A stretch of DNA of 45,266 nucleotides from Tomitella cavernea (lineage in GTDB: Bacteria; Actinomycetota; Actinomycetes; Mycobacteriales; Mycobacteriaceae): assembly GCF_016599145.1 (NCBI RefSeq), contig NZ_JAENKO010000037.1, forward strand, positions 1 to 45,266, written 5' to 3'. Positions within the stretch are counted from its first letter, which is position 1, and every line of letters starts with the position of its first letter. Below, piece by piece: positions 1-7,361 of this stretch. Both the position numbers and the translations under genes were made by a program. The notes below the pieces were generated by a model. The model worked only from the letters and a program-made list of their open reading frames with translations. It was not told where the DNA came from and did not search any database.

Positions 1-77
1 AGCGCCGCGGCGGCCGCCACGGTGCGCGCGGTGCGGTGTGCGCGGCCGCCGGTGCGGCGCAAGAGGGTCCATCGCAT
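1..77 (-). CDS. 5' end of an unknown, probably exported or membrane protein (partial)
   Basis: An ATG at 77-75 opens a minus-strand frame that runs off the left edge after about 25 codons. It begins MRWTLLRRTGG and then becomes arginine- and alanine-rich, like the basic n-region and start of the hydrophobic core of a signal or anchor segment. A TACGCT box (84-89 on the minus strand) lies exactly six bases before the ATG, the same leaderless arrangement seen at many genes in this window. The product cannot be named from so short a piece. The frame could be spurious, because high-GC DNA has many open frames. Confidence 0.35.
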   Translation of the reverse strand, partial: MRWTLLRRTGGRAHRTARTVAAAAA

Positions 78-210
78 GCGTCGAGCGTAGTGCGCGGCGC
101 GCGACCGCCGTCAGCGCCCGCTCAACCGGGCTCCGGCGAGGCGTTCCCCGGTCATCCCGGCCCGGCTCCGGCCGCGGCGGCGAGAACGAGCCCGGATGCC
201 GCGCCGGGGT

Positions 211-1422
211 TCAGCTGGGCGCTTCGCCGTCCTGGCAGGCCGCGTCGACCCGGCGCGCACGGCGGGTGGCGGCGGCGGTGACCACGCAGGTCAGTACGGC
301 GGCGACGGGCAGCGCGTGCGGCAGCAGCGCCGAGAATCCGACGGCGGCCGCCCCCGCGAGCAGTACCGCGTCGAGTGGGCGGTCGTGGCGGTGCCGCAGC
401 GACAGCAGCCAGAACATGACCATGAACAGCGCGACCGGGACGGTGACGAGCGCCGATGACGCGGTGTGTGAGAGCGCCGTCGCGCCCACGTCGTAGTCCA
501 GCACCGCCCCGATGCCCACGGAGATGGTGGCCACCGCCCCGAACACGAAATAGTGGCCGTACCCCCAGCGCAGCGCCATCGACAGTCGGTCGAGCAGGTG
601 GTGCTGCGGGCGGTCGAAGTACAACCACCACACCGAGCCCGCCAGCACGAGCGCGCTCGCGCTCACGACGATCAGGGTGCCCGGGCCCGACACCTGATCG
701 CGGGCGACGATGATCGCATTCGTCGACGCCAGGATCGTCTCGCCCAGGACGATCAGCGTGAACGAACCGTAGCGGTCGGCGATGTGCTCCGGGTTCCAGG
801 GCGTCGGGTCGCGGCGCTCGGCCAGCGCGGGCACCGCCAGCTCGCACGCGGCGAACACCACGAACAACGGGACCTGCCAGGCGCCGGGGACGAACAGCCA
901 CGCGACCCACAGCGCCTGCACGGCGGTGATGCCGCAGGCGTAGGTGAGGGCGACGCGGCGGCGCCGCGGGTCCGCGCGGGACGCCCGCAGCCACTGCGTG
1001 ACCATCGCGATCCGCATGACCACGTAGCCGATGACGACGAGCATGAAGTCGCGTTCCGCCATGGCGTCCGGCATGCCCGCGGCGAGGATCAGCACGCCCG
1101 CCATCTGCACCAGCGTCGTCAGCCGGTACCGGGCGTCGTCGCAGTCGTAGGCGCTGGCGAACCAGGTGAAGTTCATCCACGCCCACCAGATGGCGAAGAA
1201 CACCATGGCGTAGCCGGTCAGGGCGGAACCCACCCGGCCGTCGGTGACGCCCGAGTGGAACGCCGCCGACGCCAGGCTCACCGCCACCACGAACACCAGG
1301 TCGAACAGCAGCTCCAGCGGCGAGGAGCCGCGGCCCTCCTCCCGAGGGTCGCGCGGGGACATGCGGCCGAGCGCGGGCAGGCGCAGGGCGCGCGGAGGCG
1401 GGGGCGGGGGCGTGTCCGTCAC
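211..1422 (-). CDS. LtrA-family multi-pass membrane protein
   Basis: The 403-residue protein belongs to the low temperature requirement A (LtrA) family, integral membrane proteins of unknown biochemical role. The family hallmarks are visible: an N-terminal SPLELLFDLVFVVAV segment, an AIWWAWMNFTWFASAYD segment, a later RYGSFTLIVLGETILA segment, and a long run of hydrophobic helices to the C-terminus. I chose the GTG at 1422 (VTDTPPPPP) because a TATCGT box sits six bases upstream at 1429-1434, suggesting a leaderless transcript. An internal ATG at 1362 is the alternative. The gene follows the HTH/Clp_N gene on the same strand but is separated from it by a strong inverted repeat, so the two are probably transcribed separately. 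The family call is firm; the function is not known. Confidence 0.85.
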   Translation of the reverse strand: MTDTPPPPPPRALRLPALGRMSPRDPREEGRGSSPLELLFDLVFVVAVSLASAAFHSGVTDGRVGSALTGYAMVFFAIWWAWMNFTWFASAYDCDDARYRLTTLVQMAGVLILAAGMPDAMAERDFMLVVIGYVVMRIAMVTQWLRASRADPRRRRVALTYACGITAVQALWVAWLFVPGAWQVPLFVVFAACELAVPALAERRDPTPWNPEHIADRYGSFTLIVLGETILASTNAIIVARDQVSGPGTLIVVSASALVLAGSVWWLYFDRPQHHLLDRLSMALRWGYGHYFVFGAVATISVGIGAVLDYDVGATALSHTASSALVTVPVALFMVMFWLLSLRHRHDRPLDAVLLAGAAAVGFSALLPHALPVAAVLTCVVTAAATRRARRVDAACQDGEAPS

Positions 1423-1480
1423 GGGTCGACGATAAGCGCGCGCGGGCCGGTGCGCCGGGTGGTTGGTGGCCGGGCCCACT

Positions 1481-1540
1481 CCGAGTGGGGCCGTGTCGGG
1501 TGCTTTTCCGCAGAAGAGCGCCGTGGACGGCCCCACTCGG
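1481..1540. terminator. Large inverted repeat, probable terminator of the HTH/Clp_N gene
   Basis: A perfect 14-bp inverted repeat (CCGAGTGGGGCCGT at 1481-1494 and its complement at 1527-1540) encloses a smaller 7-bp stem with a CGCA loop. It lies just downstream of the minus-strand gene ending at 1585. No U-tract is obvious, as is common for actinobacterial terminators. The CCGAG...CTCGG ends resemble other intergenic palindromes in this window. Confidence 0.6.
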
Positions 1541-1584
1541 CAATCGTCTCGCGGACGGGCACCCCGGGCGGCGGAGATCCGGGC

Positions 1585-2343
1585 CTACGCGTCGTCCCCG
1601 TCCCGGCCGTCGCCCCCGTCCTCGCGCTGCGCGACGATGCGCTGCAGCGTTTCGGCGACGTACTGCTGCACCGCCGCGCGGTCCACGCCGAGTGTGCCGA
1701 GCGGCCCGTCCGGCTGGTGTTCGAGCAGCGCCAGCAGCAGGTGCTCGGTGCCGACGTAGTCGTGCCCCATGCGCTGGGCGGTGGCGAAGGTGTGCTCCAG
1801 TGCCGTCTTCGCGTCGTCGTCGTAGGGGATGAGCGCGGGCACCTCGTCGGAGGCGGGCGGCAGGGCGCGGGTGGCGGCCTCGCGGATCTTCTCCGGGGTG
1901 ACGCCCTGCTCGGCGAGCGCGTGGAGTGCCAGCGAACCGGGCTCCGTGAGCAGACCCAGGGTCAGGTGGGCGGGGGTGATCCGGTCGTGGGAGCCGGCGC
2001 GGGCCTCGTTCTGGGCGGCCACCACCACGTTGCGGGCGCGCGGGGTGAACTTGCTGAAGCCCGCGCCCGCGTCCAACCCGGCGGCAGGCTTGGCGACGAA
2101 CCGCTTCTGCGCGGCCTGCTTGGTCACGCCCATGCTGGCGCCGATCTCGGTCCACGAGGCACCCGAGCGGCGGGCCTGGTCGACGAAATGGCCGATCAGG
2201 TGGTCCGCGACCTCGCTGAGGTGGTCCGCGGCCAGCACCGCGTCGATGAGCTGTTCGAGGGGGTCGGTGTGCGACTGGGCGATGGCCGCGATGAGGTCGT
2301 CGAGGCGCACGGTGCCGGTGATAGGGGTCCTGGCGGTGTTCAT
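1585..2343 (-). CDS. HTH and double Clp_N domain protein (no ATPase domain)
   Basis: The 252-residue protein has a helix-turn-helix-like stretch at residues 63-82 (SWTEIGASMGVTKQAAQKRF). Two Clp amino-terminal repeats follow: about 95-155 (FTPRARNVV..., ITPAHLTLGLL) and 170-245 (AKTALEHTF..., VGTEHLLLALL). No Walker motifs are present, so it is not a Clp ATPase. Clp_N repeats bind substrates or adaptors in ClpA/ClpC, and stand-alone versions with an HTH are common in actinobacteria but poorly characterised. The ATG lies six bases behind a TATTAT -10 box, so the mRNA is likely leaderless. Two TTGAC/GTCAA palindromes overlap the -35 and -10, which suggests autorepression. A link to protein quality control is an inference from the domains only. 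Confidence 0.85.
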   Translation of the reverse strand: MNTARTPITGTVRLDDLIAAIAQSHTDPLEQLIDAVLAADHLSEVADHLIGHFVDQARRSGASWTEIGASMGVTKQAAQKRFVAKPAAGLDAGAGFSKFTPRARNVVVAAQNEARAGSHDRITPAHLTLGLLTEPGSLALHALAEQGVTPEKIREAATRALPPASDEVPALIPYDDDAKTALEHTFATAQRMGHDYVGTEHLLLALLEHQPDGPLGTLGVDRAAVQQYVAETLQRIVAQREDGGDGRDGDDA

Positions 2344-2345
2344 GC

Positions 2346-2391
2346 GTCAATAATAGGTTGACGATATTCGACCGTCAACTGATGGTTGACG
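2346..2391. promoter_or_regulatory. Paired operator-like palindromes over the HTH/Clp_N promoter
   Basis: A perfect palindrome CGTCAACTGATGGTTGACG at 2373-2391 covers the -35 hexamer. A related imperfect one, GTCAATAATAGGTTGAC at 2346-2362, covers the -10. Their centres are about 28 bases apart. Both are built from GTCAA/TTGAC half-sites, so a dimeric repressor, plausibly the adjacent HTH protein itself, could block the promoter. Confidence 0.6.
2350..2378 (-). promoter_or_regulatory. Sigma-A-type promoter of the HTH/Clp_N gene
   Basis: On the minus strand TTGACG (2378-2373) is followed after exactly 17 bases by TATTAT (2355-2350), and the ATG at 2343 lies six bases further on. This is a near-consensus housekeeping promoter with a predicted leaderless transcript. 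Confidence 0.75.
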
Positions 2392-2608
2392 GCAGGGCGG
2401 GATCGCCCGCGTGCGCCGTGTCCGTGCGGGCGGCGGCGTTCGTCGCTCGGTATGGATTTCGGTGGTTTTCCGCCGGCGGGCACCGAAAAACGCCCCGCGC
2501 GGCGAGGGGTGCGGGCCGGGCGGGGCATGGGTGGCCGCGCCGCCTCTCCGGTGCTTCCGGCCTGGGGGTTTGACGGTGCGGGCGCGTCGCGCTTTACTGG
2601 AATGAACA

Positions 2609-2624
2609 TCGAACTGGTGTTCGC
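2609..2624. promoter_or_regulatory. LexA (SOS) box upstream of imuA'
   Basis: TCGAACTGGTGTTCGC matches the actinobacterial and Bacillus-type SOS consensus TCGAAC-N4-GTTCGA at all but the last base. It lies about 130 bases upstream of the imuA' start codon. The rest of the interval 2392-2752 shows no gene that I can support. Confidence 0.8.
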
Positions 2625-2752
2625 ATACGGTGCCTGCGGGCGACGGGGTGCGGGCGGTCCGGTTCACCGTCGAAATGGCTTGAGTGCGAGATCGCGTCTT
2701 CCCCGCGATCCCCGGCCGGGCATGGCCGTGCGGAATGTGGGAGGAGTGTGCG

Positions 2753-3613
2753 ATGACGGGTTTGTCGCCGGCGCAGAGAACGCTAGACGGGGGGTCCGAC
2801 AAGACCCGGGCCGAGACGATCGCGCACCTGCGACGGCGGATGGCGGCGGTCCCGTCGCTGGTCGACCGGAGCCGGGACTCTGCCCCGGTCGTGACTCCGC
2901 AGCCGGCCCCCGCCCCGATTTCAGACCCGGCCCCCGCCCCGGCGCGCACGACGGTTCCGCGGAACCGCCCAGCCGGCTCGGGGCGCTCCGACGCTCGCGA
3001 CCTCCTTGTCGCGTTGCCGGGCCTGGCGGAGGTGCTGCCGGCGGGCGGCGTCACCCGCGGCTCCGTCACCGCGCTAACCGGCTCCCGGTCGCTGCTCATC
3101 GGGCTGCTGGCCCGGGTCACTGCGGAGGGCGGGTATGCGGCCGTGGTGGGGCACCGGGGCCTGGGCCTGCTCGCGGCGGTGGAGATGGGCGCGGACTTGG
3201 GCCGCATCGCGCTGGTGCCGGATCCGGGGGACGACCGCATCGGGGTGGCGGCGGTGCTGCTCGACGGCATGGACCTGGTGGTCCTCGACCTCGACGGGGC
3301 GAGGGTGCCGCCGAGCCGCTCGCGCGCGGTGGTGGCCCGCGCCCGCAGCAAGGGCACCGCTCTGGTGGTGACCGGCGGCGAGTGGGAGGGCGCCGAGGTG
3401 CGCGTCGACGCGCAGGTGAACGGTTACGAGGGGCTCGGGCAGGGGCACGGCCGGGTGCAGGGGATGGGACTGACGGTGCGTGCCCACGGCAGGGCCTTCC
3501 CCGCGCGCGGCACCCGGCTGGTGTTGCGCCACCAGCACGGGCTCATGGGCTGGGAGGCGGACGCGGAACCTGTGCGCGCGGCGCGTGCGGAGGAGGGCCG
3601 CCGTGGCGCGTGA
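2753..3613 (+). CDS. imuA: ImuA'-like RecA-fold protein of the SOS mutasome
   Basis: The 286-residue protein corresponds to the actinobacterial ImuA' family (Rv3395c type), a RecA-like accessory protein of translesion synthesis. The N-terminal third is proline- and alanine-rich and probably flexible. From about residue 85 it shows the RecA-like core (LLVALPGLAEVLPAGGVTRGS, then SLLIGLLARVTAEGG), without a clear Walker A motif. The ATG at 2753 is preceded by GGAGGAG at 2740-2746. The reading frame overlaps the start of imuB by 11 bases, indicating an operon with translational coupling. The LexA box upstream places it in the DNA-damage response. In mycobacteria ImuA' works with ImuB and DnaE2 in induced mutagenesis. 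Confidence 0.85.
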   Translation: MTGLSPAQRTLDGGSDKTRAETIAHLRRRMAAVPSLVDRSRDSAPVVTPQPAPAPISDPAPAPARTTVPRNRPAGSGRSDARDLLVALPGLAEVLPAGGVTRGSVTALTGSRSLLIGLLARVTAEGGYAAVVGHRGLGLLAAVEMGADLGRIALVPDPGDDRIGVAAVLLDGMDLVVLDLDGARVPPSRSRAVVARARSKGTALVVTGGEWEGAEVRVDAQVNGYEGLGQGHGRVQGMGLTVRAHGRAFPARGTRLVLRHQHGLMGWEADAEPVRAARAEEGRRGA

Positions 3614-5186
3614 TCCCGGCGGGGTGCGTGGTTCCGGCTCCACGAGGATCCTCGCCCTGTGGTGCCCGGACTGGCCGGCGGTGGCCGCGGCGGCGGACGA
3701 GGACCTGCAGCCGTCGGACCCGGTGGCGGTGCTACACGCGAGCCGCGTGGTGGCGTGCACGGCGGTGGCCCGGTCGCGGGGCGTGCGGCGGGGGCTGCGC
3801 AAGCGTGAGGCGCAGGCGCGGTGCCCGGAGCTGCATGTCGCCGACCTGGACGTGGACAAGGACGCCCGGCTGTTCGAGCCGGTGGTGGCCGCGGTGTCGG
3901 CGCTGGTGCCGGGGGTGGAGATCCTGCGCCCGGGGCTGGTGGTGGTGTCGGCGCACCGGGCCGCCCGGTACTTCGGCGGCGAGCACGCGGTGGCCGAGCC
4001 GCTGATCGACGCGGTCGCGGCGGCGGGCGTCGAATGCCAGGTGGGGATCGCCGACGCCCTGGCCACCGCGGTGGTTGCGGCCAAGCGTGGGCGGCATGTG
4101 GCGGCGGGGGAGGACCGCCGGTTCTTAGCGCCGCTGCCGGTGTCGGCGCTCACCGACGAGCCGAGCCTGTCCGCACCCGAGCGTGCCGAGCTGGTGGACC
4201 TGCTGCAGCGCATGGGGATCCGGACTCTGGGCGCCTTCGAGGAGTTGCCGCGGGCGGACGTCGCCTCCCGGTTCGGCGCCGACGCGGTGGTGGCGCACCG
4301 GATGGCGTGCGCGGAGCCCGGCCGGCTTCCCGCGCCGCGCGCGGTGCCCGCGGAGTTGACGGTGCAGACGCGGTGCGACCCGCCGATCGACCGGGTGGAC
4401 ATGGCCGCGTTCGCGGGGCGGCGTCTGGCGGAGCGGCTGCATACCGCGCTCGCCGCGGCCGGGGTGGCCTGCACGCGGCTCGCGATCCACGCGGCCACCG
4501 CGGAAGGCGAGGAGCACGACCGCACGTGGCGCTGCGCCGAGCCGCTCACGCCCGACGCGACGGCCGACCGGGTGCGCTGGCAGATGGACGGCTGGCTCAG
4601 CGGCCGGAACGCGGCCCGCCCGTCCGGCCCGATCACGCTGCTGCGCCTGGAGCCGGTGGAGGTGGCGGGGGCCGGGGAGCTGCAGCGGGGGCTGTTCGGC
4701 GGCGCGGGCGAGGCACGGGATCGGGCCCGGCGCGCGGCCTCGCGCGTGCAGGGCCTGCTGGGCGGAGAGGCCGTGCTCTCCGGGGTGCTCTCCGGCGGGC
4801 GGGGGCCGGGCGAGCGGGTGACGCTGCTGACCTGGGGCGAGCAGCCGCTCCCGGCCCGCGACCCGTCCGCGCCGTGGCCGGGGCGGCTGCCGGCGCCGTC
4901 GCCGTCGACGCTGCTCTCAGAAGACGCCGGGCTGCTCGACGCCGCGGGCGATCCCGTGGGGGTGACGGGCCGGGGGCTGTTCACCGCAGCACCGGCCGTG
5001 CTGGTATGGCGGGGGCGCTCCCGGGCGGTCACCGGCTGGGCGGGGCCGTGGCCGGTGGACGAACTCTGGTGGGATCCGGCCGCCGGGCTGCGGGCGGCCC
5101 GGGCACAGGTGCTGGCCTCCGGCGCCCCGGCGGTGCTGCTGCTGTGCCACGGCGGGGAGTGGACGGTGGAGGGGGTGTACGGGTGA
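3603..5186 (+). CDS. imuB: ImuB, catalytically inactive Y-family polymerase-like protein
   Basis: The 527-residue protein is a Y-family polymerase homologue. It starts with the ImuB signature LALWCPDWP, where active Pol IV would carry its first catalytic aspartate (DMDxFF), and the SxDE palm motif is replaced by SAHRAARYFGG. It is therefore probably not a polymerase. A QRGLFG sequence at residues 361-366 matches the place and pattern of the beta-clamp motif of M. tuberculosis ImuB (QLPLWG). In mycobacteria ImuB is the adaptor that brings DnaE2 and ImuA' to the clamp. The GTG start at 3603 lies inside the end of imuA' behind a GGAGGAG ribosome site. The clamp motif is an assignment by eye. Confidence 0.9.
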   Translation: MARDPGGVRGSGSTRILALWCPDWPAVAAAADEDLQPSDPVAVLHASRVVACTAVARSRGVRRGLRKREAQARCPELHVADLDVDKDARLFEPVVAAVSALVPGVEILRPGLVVVSAHRAARYFGGEHAVAEPLIDAVAAAGVECQVGIADALATAVVAAKRGRHVAAGEDRRFLAPLPVSALTDEPSLSAPERAELVDLLQRMGIRTLGAFEELPRADVASRFGADAVVAHRMACAEPGRLPAPRAVPAELTVQTRCDPPIDRVDMAAFAGRRLAERLHTALAAAGVACTRLAIHAATAEGEEHDRTWRCAEPLTPDATADRVRWQMDGWLSGRNAARPSGPITLLRLEPVEVAGAGELQRGLFGGAGEARDRARRAASRVQGLLGGEAVLSGVLSGGRGPGERVTLLTWGEQPLPARDPSAPWPGRLPAPSPSTLLSEDAGLLDAAGDPVGVTGRGLFTAAPAVLVWRGRSRAVTGWAGPWPVDELWWDPAAGLRAARAQVLASGAPAVLLLCHGGEWTVEGVYG

Positions 5187-5208
5187 GAGGTCAGGCGGGA
5201 CGACTACC

Positions 5209-5236
5209 GGCGCGGAGAGTTCGGGCTCCCCGCGCC
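5209..5236. terminator. Hairpin between convergent imuB and DoxX-like gene
   Basis: GGCGCGG (5209-5215) pairs with CCGCGCC (5230-5236) across a short loop, with partial extra pairing inside. It sits between two convergent genes and could stop transcription from either side. There is no U-tract. Confidence 0.4.
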
Positions 5237-5280
5237 CCGGCACGAGCCGGGTCGGAATCCTCACCCGTGGCGCTCACCTC

Positions 5281-5739
5281 TCAGCCGCGCGCCGCCCGCA
5301 GCGCCCACAGCACCAGCGGCACCTGCATCGGCAGCCGACCGTAGGCCACGGCCTGCTGCCACGCGGGGCGGTTGCGCCGGCGGTAGTCGAGCGCCATCTG
5401 GATGTTGCCGGGGAACACCCCGACCAGCAGCGCCGCGGACGCCAGCCCGCCTGCCCGGCGCGTGCGCGGTACGGCGATGGCCACCGCGCACGCCAGCTCG
5501 CCCACGCCCGACGCGTACACCCAGTCGCGCCGCGAAGCGACTCCGGTGAGCTGCGGCGGAATCAGCGGCTCGAAGAACCGGGGCCGCGCGAAGTGCAGGG
5601 CACCGGCCCCGCCCAGCAGTGCGGCGAGGGCGGGCGCGGCGGCGCGGTCGAGTAGGGCGCGATCGGGCCGGGGGCGGCCGGGCCGGGAGAGGTCCTTGCG
5701 GGCACGGGACGGGCGGCGCGGGCGCGGTGCGGAAGGCAT
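5281..5739 (-). CDS. DoxX-like small membrane protein
   Basis: The 152-residue protein has a basic N-terminus and about four hydrophobic helices. It carries the family pattern GGAGALHFARPRFFEPLIPPQL, then a VYASGVGELACAVAI helix and FPGNIQMALD near the third helix. These match DoxX-family proteins, small quinone- or redox-associated membrane proteins of mostly unknown role. A CACAAT box six bases before the ATG suggests a leaderless transcript. It is convergent with imuB and shows no functional link to it. Confidence 0.75.
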   Translation of the reverse strand: MPSAPRPRRPSRARKDLSRPGRPRPDRALLDRAAAPALAALLGGAGALHFARPRFFEPLIPPQLTGVASRRDWVYASGVGELACAVAIAVPRTRRAGGLASAALLVGVFPGNIQMALDYRRRNRPAWQQAVAYGRLPMQVPLVLWALRAARG

Positions 5740-5918
5740 GCGGCGATTGTGGCGCAGCGCCCGCCGCGGTGCGAGTCGGCGGCCTGGTCGAGGAGCGGAT
5801 GTGCGGACGATGTGTGTACATCAGGCGTACGATCAGGGGTGAGTGAGCCGGGGTGGCCTGGAACGGCCGGGAAGAATTATGGAAAGGCGGGGGAGAATTG
5901 CAGGGGGAAGAGACGACG

Positions 5919-6245
5919 GTGCAGGCGATGCAGCACGAGGACAAGAGCGGAGAGGCGGCGGGGCCCGTCGAGGGAAAGCGGGACCGGCGCCTGAGCCTCC
6001 GCACTACCGCGCGGCAGTCCGCGCTGATTCAGCAGGCGGCGGCGTCCGCGCACAAGACCGTGAGCGAGTTCGTCCTGGACAGCGCCACCGATCGTGCCGA
6101 GGATGTCCTCGCAGGCCGCCGTCATTTCGCGATCGGTGACATCGCATGGCAGGCATTCCACGTGGAGCTCGATCGGCCGGCGGTGCTAAAGCCGCGCCTG
6201 CGCGCGTTGCTGCACGAGGATCCGCCGTTCGAGCCGCAGGCGTGA
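5919..6245 (+). CDS. tacA: TacA-type (DUF1778) antitoxin
   Basis: The 108-residue protein fits the DUF1778/TacA antitoxin family. A ribbon-helix-helix segment (RRLSLRTTARQSALIQQAAA, then KTVSEFVLDSATDRAEDVL) would bind operator DNA. A C-terminal tail (FHVELDRPAVLKPRLRALL) matches the toxin-neutralising region. Its stop overlaps the GTG of the acetyltransferase toxin (GTGA), the usual operon layout. I chose GTG 5919 because AGGGGGA at 5902-5908 sits at the right distance; an ATG at 5928 is the alternative. A TACGAT element at 5828-5833 could be its -10 box. Such antitoxins normally repress their own operon. Confidence 0.85.
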   Translation: MQAMQHEDKSGEAAGPVEGKRDRRLSLRTTARQSALIQQAAASAHKTVSEFVLDSATDRAEDVLAGRRHFAIGDIAWQAFHVELDRPAVLKPRLRALLHEDPPFEPQA

Positions 6246-6757
6246 CGCGGTATCGCGCACCGCGGCGACTCACCGCCGCAGCGGACATGTCCGGGTTCCG
6301 GTCCGGCAGCGGAAGCCTTGATCGGTGGCTGCAGCGCTACGCGCTGGCGAATCAGCAGTCCGGCATGGCGACGACCTTCGTGACCACGCCGGAAGGGTCT
6401 CCAGAAGTCGTCGGTTTCTACTCGCTCGTCACCGGCGGCGTGGAGCATGATGCCGCCCCGGCACGCGTGCGCAGGGGCGTTCCGCGCCACCCCGTTCCGG
6501 TGATCATTCTGGCCCGGCTGGCCGTGCACACCGAACATCAGGGAACTGGGCTAGGGCGTGGGCTGCTGCGTGATGCCCTCATACGTGTGTCGAATGCCGC
6601 CGGCGAGATCGGTGTACGGGCCCTGCTGATCCACGCTAAAGACGACGCGGCGCGCAAGTTCTACTGCGCCCAGGCGGAGTTCGATCCCTCCCCGGTCGAT
6701 CCGCTGCAACTGTTCCTGCTGATGAAGGACCTTCGCAAGGCCGTGCGGGAAGAATAG
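6242..6757 (+). CDS. tacT: TacT-type GNAT acetyltransferase toxin
   Basis: The 171-residue GNAT protein carries the acetyl-CoA pyrophosphate-binding motif HQGTGLG (residues 99-105), a preceding ILARLAVH strand, and the C-terminal KFYCAQAEF with the conserved catalytic tyrosine at 141. TacT toxins acetylate the amino group of charged tRNAs and stop translation; the adjacent DUF1778 antitoxin neutralises them. The GTG start overlaps the antitoxin stop. All key residues seem intact, so the pair is probably active. The target tRNA cannot be read from the sequence. Confidence 0.85.
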   Translation: MTRYRAPRRLTAAADMSGFRSGSGSLDRWLQRYALANQQSGMATTFVTTPEGSPEVVGFYSLVTGGVEHDAAPARVRRGVPRHPVPVIILARLAVHTEHQGTGLGRGLLRDALIRVSNAAGEIGVRALLIHAKDDAARKFYCAQAEFDPSPVDPLQLFLLMKDLRKAVREE

Positions 6758-6791
6758 GCGCGCACCGGCCCGCGGGTCGTAGGATCGACGG

Positions 6792-7334
6792 ATGGCTGAC
6801 GGGAATGCTGTGGCAGGTCGTGCTGGCGCCGACGCGAGGAGGCGCACCGGGCGCGCGTTCCTCGGCTGGGCGGCGGTGTACGCGGTGTCGCAGGCGAACA
6901 TCGCGCGGACTCTCGGTTCCGCCGCGCCCAAGCTGCTGAAGATCCAGACCGCCACCTCCGCCGCCGGGTACCGCGAGGTGCTCGACTCGATGACGCCCCG
7001 CGAGCTGGCCGGCTACCGCGCCCACTACCCGCTCGACATGGCGCATCCCTTCCTCTACGCGATGGCGCTGCGGGCGGGAGCCCGGGCGCTTCACGCGCGC
7101 CGGCCGCAGCCGGAGTCGATGCGCCGGTTCCTCATGGCGGCACCGGTGGTGTCGGCGGGGTGCGACTACGTCGAGAACGTCGCGGGCTGGTACCTCATCG
7201 ACCACCGCGAGCGCGTCACCGACGCGGGCACGCGCGTGGTGACGGCGGTGAGCACGCTCAAGTGGGTGCTGGCGCTGGGGGAGCTGGGGCACGTGCTCTC
7301 GGGCCTGGCCGTGGCGCAGCTGCGGCGGCACTGA
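6792..7334 (+). CDS. Unknown membrane protein with three to four predicted helices
   Basis: The 180-residue protein is not recognised as a named family. It has a basic N-terminus, a hydrophobic AFLGWAAVYAVSQANIA segment, a MAHPFLYAMALRAGARAL segment, an APVVSAGCDYVENVAGWYL segment and a final VLALGELGHVLSGLAVAQL helix. Four short helices in a small protein suggest an integral membrane protein. A TAGGAT box at 6780-6785 ends six bases before the ATG, so the transcript is probably leaderless. The sigma factor gene follows 27 bases downstream but has its own promoter-like box, so co-transcription is uncertain. Confidence 0.7.
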   Translation: MADGNAVAGRAGADARRRTGRAFLGWAAVYAVSQANIARTLGSAAPKLLKIQTATSAAGYREVLDSMTPRELAGYRAHYPLDMAHPFLYAMALRAGARALHARRPQPESMRRFLMAAPVVSAGCDYVENVAGWYLIDHRERVTDAGTRVVTAVSTLKWVLALGELGHVLSGLAVAQLRRH

Positions 7335-7361
7335 CGGGCGCCAACCCCCTACCCTCGGTTC

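Noticed and set aside
152-2350. Very long open frame on the minus strand across the LtrA and Clp_N genes
   Set aside because: It is Arg/Pro/Gly/His-rich with no domain, and overlaps two genes with clear family motifs; it is a GC-driven shadow frame.
5817-5830. GTAC...GTAC motif upstream of the TacAT pair as an operator
   Set aside because: The arms are only four bases and individually self-complementary; too common to support an operator call.
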